Assembly (NCBI GenBank): GCA_965207125.1
Contig: OZ242263.1
Span: 310,001-374,000 of the forward strand
Direction: 5' to 3'
Source of the DNA: G965207125 sp965207125
Lineage (GTDB): Bacteria; Pseudomonadota; Alphaproteobacteria; Puniceispirillales; UBA1172
Length of the DNA stretch: 64,000 nt
Under the pieces are notes generated by a model, which made no database searches, was not told where the DNA came from, and saw only the letters and a program-made list of their open reading frames with translations. Position numbers and translations under genes: made by a program. Of this stretch, positions 27,805 to 37,677 are shown one piece after another (position 1 is the first letter of the stretch; each line of letters opens with the position of its first letter).

Positions 27805-27973
27805 TCAACCAAAAGGTCTGTCTCGATACTCATCAGCCAGCACTTTAAGCGATTCTGGCTCGTCTTCAGCGTTTAGTCTTAGTATACGATACAGAGGGGG
27901 TGTTATTGTATTCCGGAAAGCGATCATAATCATGCTTCCATACTCTGAAAGCTAGGCCATCTACATTGTGCAT
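27805..27973 (-). pseudogene. Decayed small gene of unknown function
   Basis: An ATG at 27973 opens MHNVDGLAFRVWKHDYDRF and EYNNTP. A one-base shift near the G run at 27894-27900 lets the protein continue as LYRILRLN, EDEPESLKVLADEYRDRPFG to a TGA at 27805-27807. The composition is protein-like on both sides of the shift, but I do not recognise a family. It lies next to other decayed genes in the 760-bp gap before the plus-strand giants. Confidence 0.3.
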
Positions 27974-28235
27974 TTCTGACGTCTTATATGGTCCAGAGGT
28001 ATCAGTACATTAAAACAAGGTTTTTACACCCATCTTTAGAACCTTGTTCGTTGGTAAAGGCATACTATAAAATAGCGCTATCATTATCTTAACTGTGTCT
28101 GGGTAGTCTTGGTCTAAAGAATAAGGCCGGTCCATAGACTAACCCTCCAGTATTCTAGGCCCTCCCTTCTTTTTGGCATTTTGCTACGCTCTATGATGCT
28201 CCAAACTGGCTAATCATTGACAGCAATACGGCCTT

Positions 28236-28295
28236 TCTTATTCTGCCTCTTACTCTGATTCTTACCCTGATCCTTACTTTAGATCTTACCCTGGC
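28236..28295 (+). repeat. 12-bp tandem repeat (5 copies) upstream of giant paralogue A
   Basis: Five imperfect units of consensus TCTTAYYCTGRY: 28236-28247, 28248-28259, 28260-28271, 28272-28283, 28284-28295. The equivalent site before paralogue B has three units (37867-37902), so copy number varies. It lies 45 bp upstream of the predicted -35 box. Confidence 0.6.
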
Positions 28296-28307
28296 AACCC
28301 GCTAGCG

Positions 28308-28325
28308 GTGCAGTTTTTACTGCAC
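28308..28325. promoter_or_regulatory. Palindrome upstream of the giant A promoter
   Basis: GTGCAG, TTTTTA, CTGCAC. The paralogous site (37922-37939) reads GCACAG, TTTTTA, CTGTGC: two arm positions changed in compensating pairs while the loop is unchanged. It lies 15 bp upstream of the -35 box, so a protein-binding dyad or an upstream-transcript hairpin are both possible. No U tract follows. Confidence 0.5.
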
Positions 28326-28340
28326 TTTGCTGACCATGGG

Positions 28341-28369
28341 TTGCGAGTGATTATTTTTGAGGGTATAAA
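28341..28369 (+). promoter_or_regulatory. Predicted promoter of giant paralogue A
   Basis: TTGCGA (28341-28346), 17-nt spacer, TATAAA (28364-28369). Box and spacing are conserved in paralogue B (37955-37983) and recognisable in both minus-strand giants. Predicted transcription start is near 28376, leaving an 80-nt leader before the GTG. The rest of 27974-28456 shows no gene. Confidence 0.6.
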
Positions 28370-28456
28370 TATGAAAAAATTATGCTTTCTGAAGTTATGG
28401 AACACTAACTGGCACTCGTGGAATTGTGCCAATTATTTTATTAGAGGAGATGCACC

Positions 28457-28801
28457 GTGCTAGATATCAATGCCTCCCCCATCACTTTGAAGACCATCAT
28501 TGATGAAGACGGTAGTTTCACCTTCATGATCACCCCCAGTATGGCTTTTTCCTCGCCGGAGAAATTCCGATGGGAGATTACTTTTGGACAAGGCGCCCCT
28601 CATCGCGGAGTCATCACTTTTAAGGCCGGTGAGCCAGACTCACAATCAATCCCGCAGTCCATAGACCCTGATGAGCATTATCAGTTGAGGGTTTTTAGAG
28701 TGTCCGATAACAATAACGACGCGGATGATGCATTGGTGTTTCAGCAACAGAGCGAGCACCTCCCTCCCCTCTTAATAATGCTCCGCAGCAGTCAAGGGTA
28801 G
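28457..28801 (+). CDS. Giant paralogue A, 5' fragment before a frameshift
   Basis: A GTG start with GAGGAG upstream gives an N-terminal module (LDINASPITLKTIIDEDGSF, WEITFGQGAPHRGVITF, YQLRVFRVSDNNND) with no known family and no signal peptide. Compared with paralogue B, one base is missing near 28770 (CCCCTCTTAATAAT here, CCCCTTCTCAATAAT there), so the frame ends at a TAG at 28799-28801. The continuation lies in the next frame from about 28772. Restoring one base would join 28457-37677 into a 3073-aa protein. No classical -1 slippery heptamer is present at the site. Confidence 0.6.
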   Translation: MLDINASPITLKTIIDEDGSFTFMITPSMAFSSPEKFRWEITFGQGAPHRGVITFKAGEPDSQSIPQSIDPDEHYQLRVFRVSDNNNDADDALVFQQQSEHLPPLLIMLRSSQG

Positions 28802-28863
28802 GAGGCGATCAGGGAACAGACATCACTCAAGTCAAAGCCTCGCTGGTTCTCAACAAAGACGAG

Positions 28864-31800
28864 GTGACAATTATCGATGCGAGCGCCCTATTGTACATGC
28901 ACCCCACGGACCCGAATGCTGTGCTGACCTACACGCTTACGGCTGACCCGGCTGGGGGTGATCTGTTCCTTGAGGATGTAGAACTGGCTAATGGTGATAC
29001 TTTCACCCAGAGTGATATTGATGCTCATCGCCTTACCTTTCGTTTTACCGCGGATAACAACGACCCAACCGATATAACCTTTACGGTCTCAGACGGCACG
29101 CTCACCCTGTCAGGCCAAACCCTCACGATCACTCCTCGGGTGGTTGTTGAAGTGGAGGATCCTGAAGAAGACAATACGATAGATCAATTCAGCGAGACGG
29201 CACCGCAGAAGATAGATGCAGAGGGTGGTAATGACACCATCACTGGCGGTGCGGGTGATGATCAAATAGATGGCGGCCCAGGGGATGATACCATCGATGG
29301 TGGCGGTGGTAATGATGTGATTGATGGCGGTGATGGTAGCGACAGCATCACTAGCGGTGCGGGGGATGATACCATCGATGGCGGTGCGGGGGATGATGAT
29401 ATCACGCTCACCCACGATGGTGAAGATGGCGATACAGTGGATTTTAGCAGTAATGAAGTGGTTTACACTTTTGGCTATGACGGCGTGGGCATCGATGGCG
29501 GTGATGAGATCAAAGGGTTCAAACGCGGACAGGATACATTAAAATTCGTTGTGCGGCCTAATACCAAGGTTGCCACTCTGGAAGATTTTTTGAACAGTAT
29601 CAAAGGCGCAGACGATGCAGATTTAACCGCTGATGATGCCTTTATCGTCACCATGATATGGGGACTTGATGATGTGAGTGGCGCGTTCTCTTTTGATGGC
29701 GTATTGCTACACTTTAAGGACGCAACCTCTTTTGGCGGCGGCCGTGTTTCTAGTCCTTTGGTCTCTATCACTTTTGATGAGCGGCTTGGTCTTGATGATC
29801 TGGTTGATATTTTAGGCGGGGAGGATAAGGTCGCTGAGAACTTTGACTTTACCCACGCAGCATTCGAGAATCTGGCTGATGTTCTGCCGCGTCTCTTTGG
29901 CGAGGGCAGCATTGATTTTGAGGTTTTAACGACCACGATCACTGTGAGTGGTGATGTGACAGAAGATGATGAGAGCGCCAAGACCGCCACAGGAACCCTC
30001 GATGATGATAATAATCCGTTGACACCGCCTCCAGTCATTGAGTTTGTTGGTGATGACGATGGCGATGGCGTTGTCGAGGGCACGTACGGCACGATGGTTT
30101 TTGATGCGGCTACCCGCGAATGGACGTACACGCTGGATAATATGAGGCCAGAAACGCAGGTGTTGAAAGCTGGCCAGCAAGAAACTGAAATTTTTACCTT
30201 TACCGCTGATGGTACCACATTCACCGTGACCATCACGGTTAATGGTGTGGTAGATAAGCCTGTGGCTAATACCGAGTTTTTCGAGGCCTCCGGGCAAACA
30301 GGTAAAGAGATCACGATTGATCCAAGCACTCTTTTCACCAATCCTGAGGGCGAGGAATTGGAGCTAACATTCACGGTGATGCTGCTTGCTGACGACTCCA
30401 CCAGAGAAGAGCTAAGCACGATCGGGCTTTCCTATAACTCCGTCACCAAGATGATCACTGGCACGCCGACTAAATCTGGGATTTATACGATCGAGGTCGC
30501 GGCTAGTTATAGTGATGGCGCAAAAGACGACATAGTGACAACATTTGGCATTACGGTCTCCTCTGTAGCGCCATTGGCTGACATCCTCGGGTATCTGGGG
30601 AAACCGATCGAGGCGATCAATCTGGGCAATCTTTTCACTGACCTTGATGTCGCGACCTTGACGGTGACAATCCTTGATAGCGGTGGAAATGAAGTCAATA
30701 TTAATAGCATCGGCTTGTCCTATGATGATGGAACTAGGATGCTCACTGGCACGCCAACGACCACTGGCGCCTACACGATCAAGATAGTGTCGTCAGGCGG
30801 GCAAGACGAGATAATCTTTGATTTTACGCTGGTTGCGCTTCAACCGCCGACCCTCACCGGATATGTGGGACAGAACACGGAGATTGATCTGGGCAGTTTT
30901 ATCACCGACCCTGACAATGTGACATTGACGGTTACATTCCTTAATAGCAATGGAGATGAAGTCGATATCGGACTTAGGTATACCGTGACCACAGAACTTG
31001 TAACCGATGAGACCACAGGCCTTAAGACCGAGAAGACCACCAGAGCAATCACTGGTGTGCCAACATCTGAAACTGGCACTTACACGCTCAGGATCGTGGC
31101 GACTGACTCCACTTCAGGCGTGCAGGCGGAAACCTTTACTTTTGATTTTACGCTGGTTGCGCTTCAACCGCCGACTCTCACCTTTGTGGACGCCCAGGTT
31201 GAAGCCAACGCAGACTTCATGGTCATTGAGGATACGGGTTCGTCGATCACCCCCATTGATCTAAGTGAGCAATTCGCTAATGTTGATGGCGGGGCGGTGA
31301 CGGTTACTCTTAAAAATGGCGACGCATTAAGCACGATCGGGCTTGAGTATGATCCTGCCACCAAGATGATCATTGGCACGCCGACTAAAACCGGCACTTA
31401 CACGATCGTGGCTTCGGGGACTGACAACAGTAACACCGAGGTTACAGGAGAGTTTGTCATTGTCACTGACCTAGATAAAACCCCCGCAAAGATCATCCAA
31501 ATAGACGACCCTGATGTGCTGGCCGATAATCCGCACGAGTCCTCGCGCAACCAGGTAGGAATCAGGGTCGGCGCGAAGGGTGGCTCGGCTGACGATGTAA
31601 CTGCGGCTAGAACAGACCTCATCTCGGATTATGACGATTCAGACGTGAGTGTTTTCGCCCCAACGGACACAACCGATGCCGAGGAAGAATATGTGGTTGA
31701 GGGTGAATACGGGCGGTTTATCATCACGCGCATGAGGGGTGAGGACGCCCCCGATGGAGCCCCGGCCGAGCTGCGTTATTATTATGAGCGTTATCAAGAC

Positions 31801-34800
31801 GGCGATGAGAATTATAAGAACATTAACGCGCTGGGCGCGGGCGAGATTGCCTATGATGTGCTGACAATCTGGGCGTTTGATGGGCTGACCTATGCGGAAT
31901 TATTGGAACTGACCCCCGAAGGAGGCCCTTACGAAATCCCGCAATCTGCTTTAGACCGGCGGGTGTTCAAGACGGTTGTTGTTGAGATCACGGGCGCAAA
32001 TGACGCTCCGGAAGTGGTATCAGAGATTTTCGATGTTTTATTCACAGATAGCCAGGCGGTCGATATAGATATAGACCCCGCTAATTTCTTTGACATTGAC
32101 GGCGATACATTGACGATAACCGTAACGCTTAATGATGGTGCGGCGTTAAACACGATCGGGCTTGCTTATGACCCCGCGACCAGAAAAATCACCGGCACGC
32201 CAAATACCGCCGGGCCTCATACGATCAAGGTCACGGCCACTGATGGGGCTAGCGAGTCAGCGAGTTATACTTTCATCCTAACCACTGCGGCCGCGAATGT
32301 TAATACAGAGCCGGTTGTGGAAATCTCTGGCACGCAAACTCTGGTATTGGTTGCTAAGGTCGCAGTAACATCCGACTCTGATACAGGTTTTAATATCAGC
32401 TACATCGACGACGATGATGCTCACCGCGATAATGACGAGGTGATCTATAATTTCTACCAGTTGGGGCGCGATAAGGATGGTAATACAATAAGAATACGCC
32501 CCGCTGATACCTTATTAAAGGTTAGCGCGGATGGCAGTATCCTTCTCAAGGCAGGGGTTCAATTCGTCTCTGACCTTAGTTTTGAAGTCGTGGCCACCGA
32601 TGGTGAAGGCGCCTCATCAGCTCCGAAACAATTCACGATTACCGTCGCCGAGAACCCTGCCCCGGTTCTTATTCTGGTTGGTTTGGATGGGTTAGAAACT
32701 ATCCTTGATAACACAGACGGCGGACGGCTTAACCGCCTGATTGTTCAAGATAGTGACACGGATGCAAGTGTTTTCACTTCAGAGAGTTTCACCATTACCG
32801 GCGACCAAGCGGAGAAGTTTATTGTCAAAAAGGATGATGATGGCCGCTGGTATCTGTTCTTAAAGGATGGCGAATCTCTTGATCAAAACATCGAGGGGAC
32901 CATTCTAGATCTTGACATCACGGTTTCTGATGGCACCAATATCTCAAACGTGCTGGAGGTGGTTGTCAGCGCGGCGCGGGAGTATTTCTTTGATGGGGAT
33001 ACTTATGAGGGCGTCGTCTATCGGGCGGGGGAGGTCGCGGGCACGAGATACTCTATTAAGCCGGGGATTGGTGATGCTGATCTCTTCATCATCGATGGTG
33101 AGGACGGCGAGGTGAGATTCAAACCGGGTTCTATCCCAGCTACTTTTGACATAGATGGAGAGTTTAACTTCATCATCATCGAGCGGAGTGGCGGGGATGT
33201 GACTGAAACAGTGGTCACCCTCTATAACAACGTCCCTTCGGTTGTCAGCCCCGCTACGAGTGCTGATTCTCCCTCCGACCGAGCACTCGGCGAGATAATT
33301 GGTCCTGATGAGCCGACGGACGCCGATGGAGTGGCTAGCATTGAATATTACTGGTTCGCCCATACTCGTCCTCGAGGTGAACTTTTTAGAATTTCTAATG
33401 AGGAGTTAGTCGCTGGCGAGCACGCCACCGTAAAGCCTCTTGAGGGTGAGAATGATAGGCTACTCACGCTTAAAGGCGAGCATGCCGAAAAAGAACTCTG
33501 GCTGATTATCGTCCTCACGGATGAGGACGGTTCTGTCACCTATAATTTCTGGGCGGCAAATCCAGATGGACGCTATGATATCGCTGATGGTACACAGCAC
33601 GCGCTTGATCTTGCCGATATAGGCATGAGCAACAACGACAACTCGGGCGACTTTGATTTTGTTGGCGACCTCGGTAGAAGCGATAGTGATTACATCAAAT
33701 TCACTGTTGAACCTGGCGAAACTCTGGATATTAAAGTTGGTGGTAGTGGTTACAGAACTGCGCGGTACACGGTTATAAGAGAAGATGGCTCAGCAGTAGC
33801 AAACCAGAGTGAAACGGTGGTAGTAAATGATCAACAAAAGATTCTTAATACTCTAGAGGCTGGCACTTATATTCTCAGGGTGACTCAAAATGGCTTTACT
33901 ACCGGCCCATACAAAGTCAGTTTTCAAGGAATTGACGATCAACCCACCAACTTTCAGCTAACTGAAGCAGTTGAGATATTGCCTGTGGACGCTGATCTTA
34001 GTCAAGGGATGAAAGTCGGGGTTTTAACCATTACTGATGATATTTATGGCTCTAACACCATCGTACTGACTGGCGTTGACGCTGAATTATTTGAGATCCG
34101 CGATACCTCGGACCGATTGGTCAAGGAATTGTGGCTAAAAGCCGGTGTGGAGTTTGATGCGCCGGGATCAGTCCTTGAAGTCATCGCTTCGCTCGAAGGG
34201 ACGGGCAAGGGTAGTACTCTGGACATTGATCTGGTTCTCAATGTGATCAGTGCGGATGGAGAGCTTCCTATCTATATCACAGGTGATCGCGGGGTTGCGG
34301 CCACTACAGAAACTGACCCGATTTTTGTTCTAGGCGAGAATGGGCGATTGATTCTGGCGGACGGCACGGACGCTGGCGTGATCACGATTGTGGATACTAA
34401 ACCGGCCCCCTCTGATCCGAATCAAATCACATTCACCATAGAGGGCACGAATAGCGATTTATTTGAGATTATTCTCTTGGATCATGATGATAACGCCAAC
34501 ACGCCTGATCGGTGGGTATTACGGCTGAAAACCTCCGCTACGGCATTGCCGAGCGGCAGTGATTACACCATCACCATCGTGGCGACCGACGCCAATAGCG
34601 ATGAGTTCAGGCTCGATCTGCGGATTAAGCAGGGAGGGCTGTATATCTACGATGCAGCCGGTGCGGATGATGGCTTATCGCGGGTTTTCACCGACGGCAA
34701 GGCTTTGATCCCAGAGGAAGAAGACGGAAGTGGGACGCCGGTTACCATCGGCGCGCTCCGGAGTGAGATCACTCCGCAATTTATCGAAGTACTGGATTTT

Positions 34801-37677
34801 GAATTGATCGATGGTGAGGCGGATAATGATCAGTTCGAGATTGAACGGGGTGATGGCGCGGATGGCGCGGCGAGGACAGATGACGATGTTTTCACTCTGA
34901 AGTTTATAGGCCCTAATAGCGGTGATGCCGATATTGGGCCCGATGTGTTGAATATCCGGGTTCTAGAGACCTATCTTAAGGAAACGGCGCATGAAGAGAC
35001 CGTGGATGAGAACGGCGATGGTAGTTTTGTTGGAACAAAGGATATAGACGCAAGTGGCGATACCACCGATGCCGATACGCGGATTTTTGCGTTGAGTGGC
35101 GGGGGGTTAAGTGCGCGAGATTTTATCTATCAGGACTTACTGGGTATTGATGATGATGACATAACACCAGAGTCGCTGGCGTCAGGTGATGCAAGTCTCA
35201 AGGCCTCAAGCCCCTTCGACCTACTGGATTTTTCCAATATTGATATTACAGCGGTTTTCGGGGGGCGTGCTGGATTTCAGACCGATATTATTCTCCCCGA
35301 GGGTTTCATGTCGGGGGATACCATCTGGATTAGGTTTAATGACGCTCAGTTTAACAACGTTAAGGGCGTTGAAGTTGTAATACGTCTAGGCGATGACGGT
35401 ACATCGCTGATATTTACCCCCACTGGAGCCGTCAAGCTTATTGATTACCGTCCTACGGGATCCTCTCTGACCACGGCGGAGATTTATCAAATTGATTTCA
35501 CCTCCAATACTCCTGCGCCGATCAGGGATGGTGCCATAACTTTCGCGCCGAGAGGGTCATTCACTAGCAATAACTGGCATATCGCTAGTATTTTTGTTGA
35601 TGGCACTGCGGTGGTTTCAAGTCGTTTTCTGGATAACACCGATACGGCGGTTCCTCTGAGCAAAACCAATTATGACGCTGTGGTCGGCAAAACTTTGTCT
35701 GTTGTAGCCGATGAAGGCGGCCCGTCGGGTAATAATATCAGAGTCATCGTGGAGATTGGGACGGCCGCAAACCCAACAACTTCAGGTGAAAAGGGTGTTG
35801 AGTCGGTGTCAGTGATGGATAATGTCATCACGGTTGTGACATACAGCGAAGGCGCGACGTGGCAACAGGTGGCGGATGCGATTAACGCTGATACTGAGGC
35901 GGCGGCGTTGGTTGATGTTGAGGCGAATCCAGCAACTGCTGGGAATGATGCTGCGGCGAGGGATTTCTTCTTAAGTGGCGGTAAGGACGTTCCAGCTCTG
36001 GAGAATAATACTAACGCACGGCTGGTTGATGTTGAGGGTGGCTGGATTTATCCTGATGACGCGGATGCTATTCGCTTTGAGGCGACCACTGATCTGCGCG
36101 TAGATCTAAGTGCTGGCGAGGCGGACATTATCGTTGTTCCGACTGGTGGTCTGGATGGGAACGGGGTGCGTATTGGTGAGGTGCGTTTGCTTACCTCCAA
36201 TGAGACCCCGCCGGAGGAATACTATGTTATTGGCACGACTGGCGATCTGAGTGCCACAGATACAGTGGCGGCCACAGCCGTCCTTGAAATTGACGGCGCT
36301 GAGTATCTGAGATTCACCTCGAATAAGGCTGGTGCGGAAGGCAATGGTCAGGAAATCCGGTTTGAGTTTAGCAATAATCCTGTAGGTGGTATCTTTGCTT
36401 CTACCGATACTAACGGTCTGATCACCATAAGGATAACAAGCGGGCTAGACCGTGATACTGTCACCAGTGGTCCTAGTAAATCCGTCAATGATCTGATCGA
36501 TGTTGAATATATCGGAGTTCTCAAAGACGCAGGTTTTTTTGATGCCAGCCTCTTTGATGGCAGAGTGATCACAGTAACCCTGAGTGGCGGGGAAGATTTT
36601 GTCCAAACCACGCCAACTCCAGCGACTGGCACAGAAGTGAGCACACCCGAGGTGCTTACTTGGCAAGAGATAACCAGCAGAACCCATGATTATCAGATTA
36701 ATCTTGATAACATTGACGATCACGCACCGGTTTTCGGCGAGGCGGTTGGCTTTGAGGTGACGGTGCCGTCAGACGGCTCAGACCCCCATGGCGAGGCCTC
36801 TATTGATGAGAATGACACGGATCCAGGCGTGATTTTTCAAGTATCGGCCAGCGACGCGGATGGTGATGTGGTGACCTATTCACTGGCTGATGATTTTGGG
36901 CTGTTTGAGATTGACGCCGCCACTGGCGAGATTACCTTAATTACAGGCGAAAGCGCTGATTTTGAGGCGGCCGCAAGCTATGATCTTCAGGTGATTGCGA
37001 CGTCTATCTTTGAGGGCGAGGCACCAAAAACCACGAATTTCAAGGTTGTGGTTCAGGTGAATGATGTCTCTGAGACGGGGGGCGCGGCCTCAGGTCACAT
37101 TCTAATCGGCGGTGAGGACGCGCAAACCCTCAACGCAAGCGATCGCGGGGATGTGATCTTTGGCGGTCAGGGCGATGATACCATCAATCTCGGCGCCGGC
37201 AGGGATACCGTGATTTATCGTTATGATGCCACGGATAAAACCAATCCAGCAGCGATTGATGGCGGCGATGTGATTAATAGTTTTGATCTGAGCGAAGACC
37301 ATCTGTTTTTGGCTCATGTGGGGGATACTGACAGTACTCTTAATACCGCCACTGCGTTCTTTGAGGCGATTAAAGGCGTCCGTCTGCTTGTGGACGAAGA
37401 TGGACGTATTAGCGGTATCGTGTTTACCTTCACCGGCCGTGTTAACGAGGCTCAAGACACCGATCTGACGGTGAATTTTGATCAAGGCTTTGACGCCTCA
37501 CAGATTAACCTAGACGCGAGTTTTGATGCGGCGGCTTCAGGCGAGCGGGTAATCACCACCGGCCAAGAAACCGCCGCTTACCAGGCGATCAATCCAGTGC
37601 TTGGCGAGAGTTTGGTGCTGGTTGATTTTGCGGATGTGGGTTTTGAGTTAAACTCTGGGGACACTGATATTCTTTAA
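28864..37677 (+). CDS. Giant VCBS/cadherin/RTX protein, paralogue A (main frame)
   Basis: 2937 codons open in one frame; the GTG at 28864 is only the first possible initiator after the frameshift at about 28770. Order: CSPG/cadherin-3-like domain, RTX nonapeptides (residues 114-186), a conserved post-RTX domain (FGYDGVGIDGGDEI to VLPRLFGEGS), VCBS, four putative-Ig/dystroglycan-cadherin repeats, further cadherin-like segments, a PPC-like domain (nt 33650-33930), one 165-aa module (DTIWIRFND, IYQIDFTS; nt 35215-35690), a GN-I-V repeat, a classical cadherin repeat (SASDADGDVVTYSL, nt 36780-37075), and a second RTX patch. The tail is FELNSGDTDIL. Proposed role: a type I-secreted surface protein. 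Without the 5' fragment the N-terminal module is lost. Confidence 0.75.
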   Translation: MTIIDASALLYMHPTDPNAVLTYTLTADPAGGDLFLEDVELANGDTFTQSDIDAHRLTFRFTADNNDPTDITFTVSDGTLTLSGQTLTITPRVVVEVEDPEEDNTIDQFSETAPQKIDAEGGNDTITGGAGDDQIDGGPGDDTIDGGGGNDVIDGGDGSDSITSGAGDDTIDGGAGDDDITLTHDGEDGDTVDFSSNEVVYTFGYDGVGIDGGDEIKGFKRGQDTLKFVVRPNTKVATLEDFLNSIKGADDADLTADDAFIVTMIWGLDDVSGAFSFDGVLLHFKDATSFGGGRVSSPLVSITFDERLGLDDLVDILGGEDKVAENFDFTHAAFENLADVLPRLFGEGSIDFEVLTTTITVSGDVTEDDESAKTATGTLDDDNNPLTPPPVIEFVGDDDGDGVVEGTYGTMVFDAATREWTYTLDNMRPETQVLKAGQQETEIFTFTADGTTFTVTITVNGVVDKPVANTEFFEASGQTGKEITIDPSTLFTNPEGEELELTFTVMLLADDSTREELSTIGLSYNSVTKMITGTPTKSGIYTIEVAASYSDGAKDDIVTTFGITVSSVAPLADILGYLGKPIEAINLGNLFTDLDVATLTVTILDSGGNEVNINSIGLSYDDGTRMLTGTPTTTGAYTIKIVSSGGQDEIIFDFTLVALQPPTLTGYVGQNTEIDLGSFITDPDNVTLTVTFLNSNGDEVDIGLRYTVTTELVTDETTGLKTEKTTRAITGVPTSETGTYTLRIVATDSTSGVQAETFTFDFTLVALQPPTLTFVDAQVEANADFMVIEDTGSSITPIDLSEQFANVDGGAVTVTLKNGDALSTIGLEYDPATKMIIGTPTKTGTYTIVASGTDNSNTEVTGEFVIVTDLDKTPAKIIQIDDPDVLADNPHESSRNQVGIRVGAKGGSADDVTAARTDLISDYDDSDVSVFAPTDTTDAEEEYVVEGEYGRFIITRMRGEDAPDGAPAELRYYYERYQDGDENYKNINALGAGEIAYDVLTIWAFDGLTYAELLELTPEGGPYEIPQSALDRRVFKTVVVEITGANDAPEVVSEIFDVLFTDSQAVDIDIDPANFFDIDGDTLTITVTLNDGAALNTIGLAYDPATRKITGTPNTAGPHTIKVTATDGASESASYTFILTTAAANVNTEPVVEISGTQTLVLVAKVAVTSDSDTGFNISYIDDDDAHRDNDEVIYNFYQLGRDKDGNTIRIRPADTLLKVSADGSILLKAGVQFVSDLSFEVVATDGEGASSAPKQFTITVAENPAPVLILVGLDGLETILDNTDGGRLNRLIVQDSDTDASVFTSESFTITGDQAEKFIVKKDDDGRWYLFLKDGESLDQNIEGTILDLDITVSDGTNISNVLEVVVSAAREYFFDGDTYEGVVYRAGEVAGTRYSIKPGIGDADLFIIDGEDGEVRFKPGSIPATFDIDGEFNFIIIERSGGDVTETVVTLYNNVPSVVSPATSADSPSDRALGEIIGPDEPTDADGVASIEYYWFAHTRPRGELFRISNEELVAGEHATVKPLEGENDRLLTLKGEHAEKELWLIIVLTDEDGSVTYNFWAANPDGRYDIADGTQHALDLADIGMSNNDNSGDFDFVGDLGRSDSDYIKFTVEPGETLDIKVGGSGYRTARYTVIREDGSAVANQSETVVVNDQQKILNTLEAGTYILRVTQNGFTTGPYKVSFQGIDDQPTNFQLTEAVEILPVDADLSQGMKVGVLTITDDIYGSNTIVLTGVDAELFEIRDTSDRLVKELWLKAGVEFDAPGSVLEVIASLEGTGKGSTLDIDLVLNVISADGELPIYITGDRGVAATTETDPIFVLGENGRLILADGTDAGVITIVDTKPAPSDPNQITFTIEGTNSDLFEIILLDHDDNANTPDRWVLRLKTSATALPSGSDYTITIVATDANSDEFRLDLRIKQGGLYIYDAAGADDGLSRVFTDGKALIPEEEDGSGTPVTIGALRSEITPQFIEVLDFELIDGEADNDQFEIERGDGADGAARTDDDVFTLKFIGPNSGDADIGPDVLNIRVLETYLKETAHEETVDENGDGSFVGTKDIDASGDTTDADTRIFALSGGGLSARDFIYQDLLGIDDDDITPESLASGDASLKASSPFDLLDFSNIDITAVFGGRAGFQTDIILPEGFMSGDTIWIRFNDAQFNNVKGVEVVIRLGDDGTSLIFTPTGAVKLIDYRPTGSSLTTAEIYQIDFTSNTPAPIRDGAITFAPRGSFTSNNWHIASIFVDGTAVVSSRFLDNTDTAVPLSKTNYDAVVGKTLSVVADEGGPSGNNIRVIVEIGTAANPTTSGEKGVESVSVMDNVITVVTYSEGATWQQVADAINADTEAAALVDVEANPATAGNDAAARDFFLSGGKDVPALENNTNARLVDVEGGWIYPDDADAIRFEATTDLRVDLSAGEADIIVVPTGGLDGNGVRIGEVRLLTSNETPPEEYYVIGTTGDLSATDTVAATAVLEIDGAEYLRFTSNKAGAEGNGQEIRFEFSNNPVGGIFASTDTNGLITIRITSGLDRDTVTSGPSKSVNDLIDVEYIGVLKDAGFFDASLFDGRVITVTLSGGEDFVQTTPTPATGTEVSTPEVLTWQEITSRTHDYQINLDNIDDHAPVFGEAVGFEVTVPSDGSDPHGEASIDENDTDPGVIFQVSASDADGDVVTYSLADDFGLFEIDAATGEITLITGESADFEAAASYDLQVIATSIFEGEAPKTTNFKVVVQVNDVSETGGAASGHILIGGEDAQTLNASDRGDVIFGGQGDDTINLGAGRDTVIYRYDATDKTNPAAIDGGDVINSFDLSEDHLFLAHVGDTDSTLNTATAFFEAIKGVRLLVDEDGRISGIVFTFTGRVNEAQDTDLTVNFDQGFDASQINLDASFDAAASGERVITTGQETAAYQAINPVLGESLVLVDFADVGFELNSGDTDIL

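Noticed and set aside
28371..28463. 30-aa leader ORF (MKKLCFLKLW...) overlapping the giant A GTG start
   Set aside because: Its ATG lies upstream of the transcription start expected from the TATAAA at 28364-28369, and paralogue B has only an unrelated 10-aa frame at the same place.
28765..28780. Programmed -1 ribosomal frameshift site in paralogue A
   Set aside because: No X-XXY-YYZ slippery heptamer or obvious downstream pseudoknot at CCCCTCTTAATAAT; paralogue B reads through in one frame.
29206..29420. CRISPR-like or simple tandem DNA repeat
   Set aside because: The periodic GGTGATGAT sequence encodes RTX nonapeptides; it is coding, not a CRISPR array.
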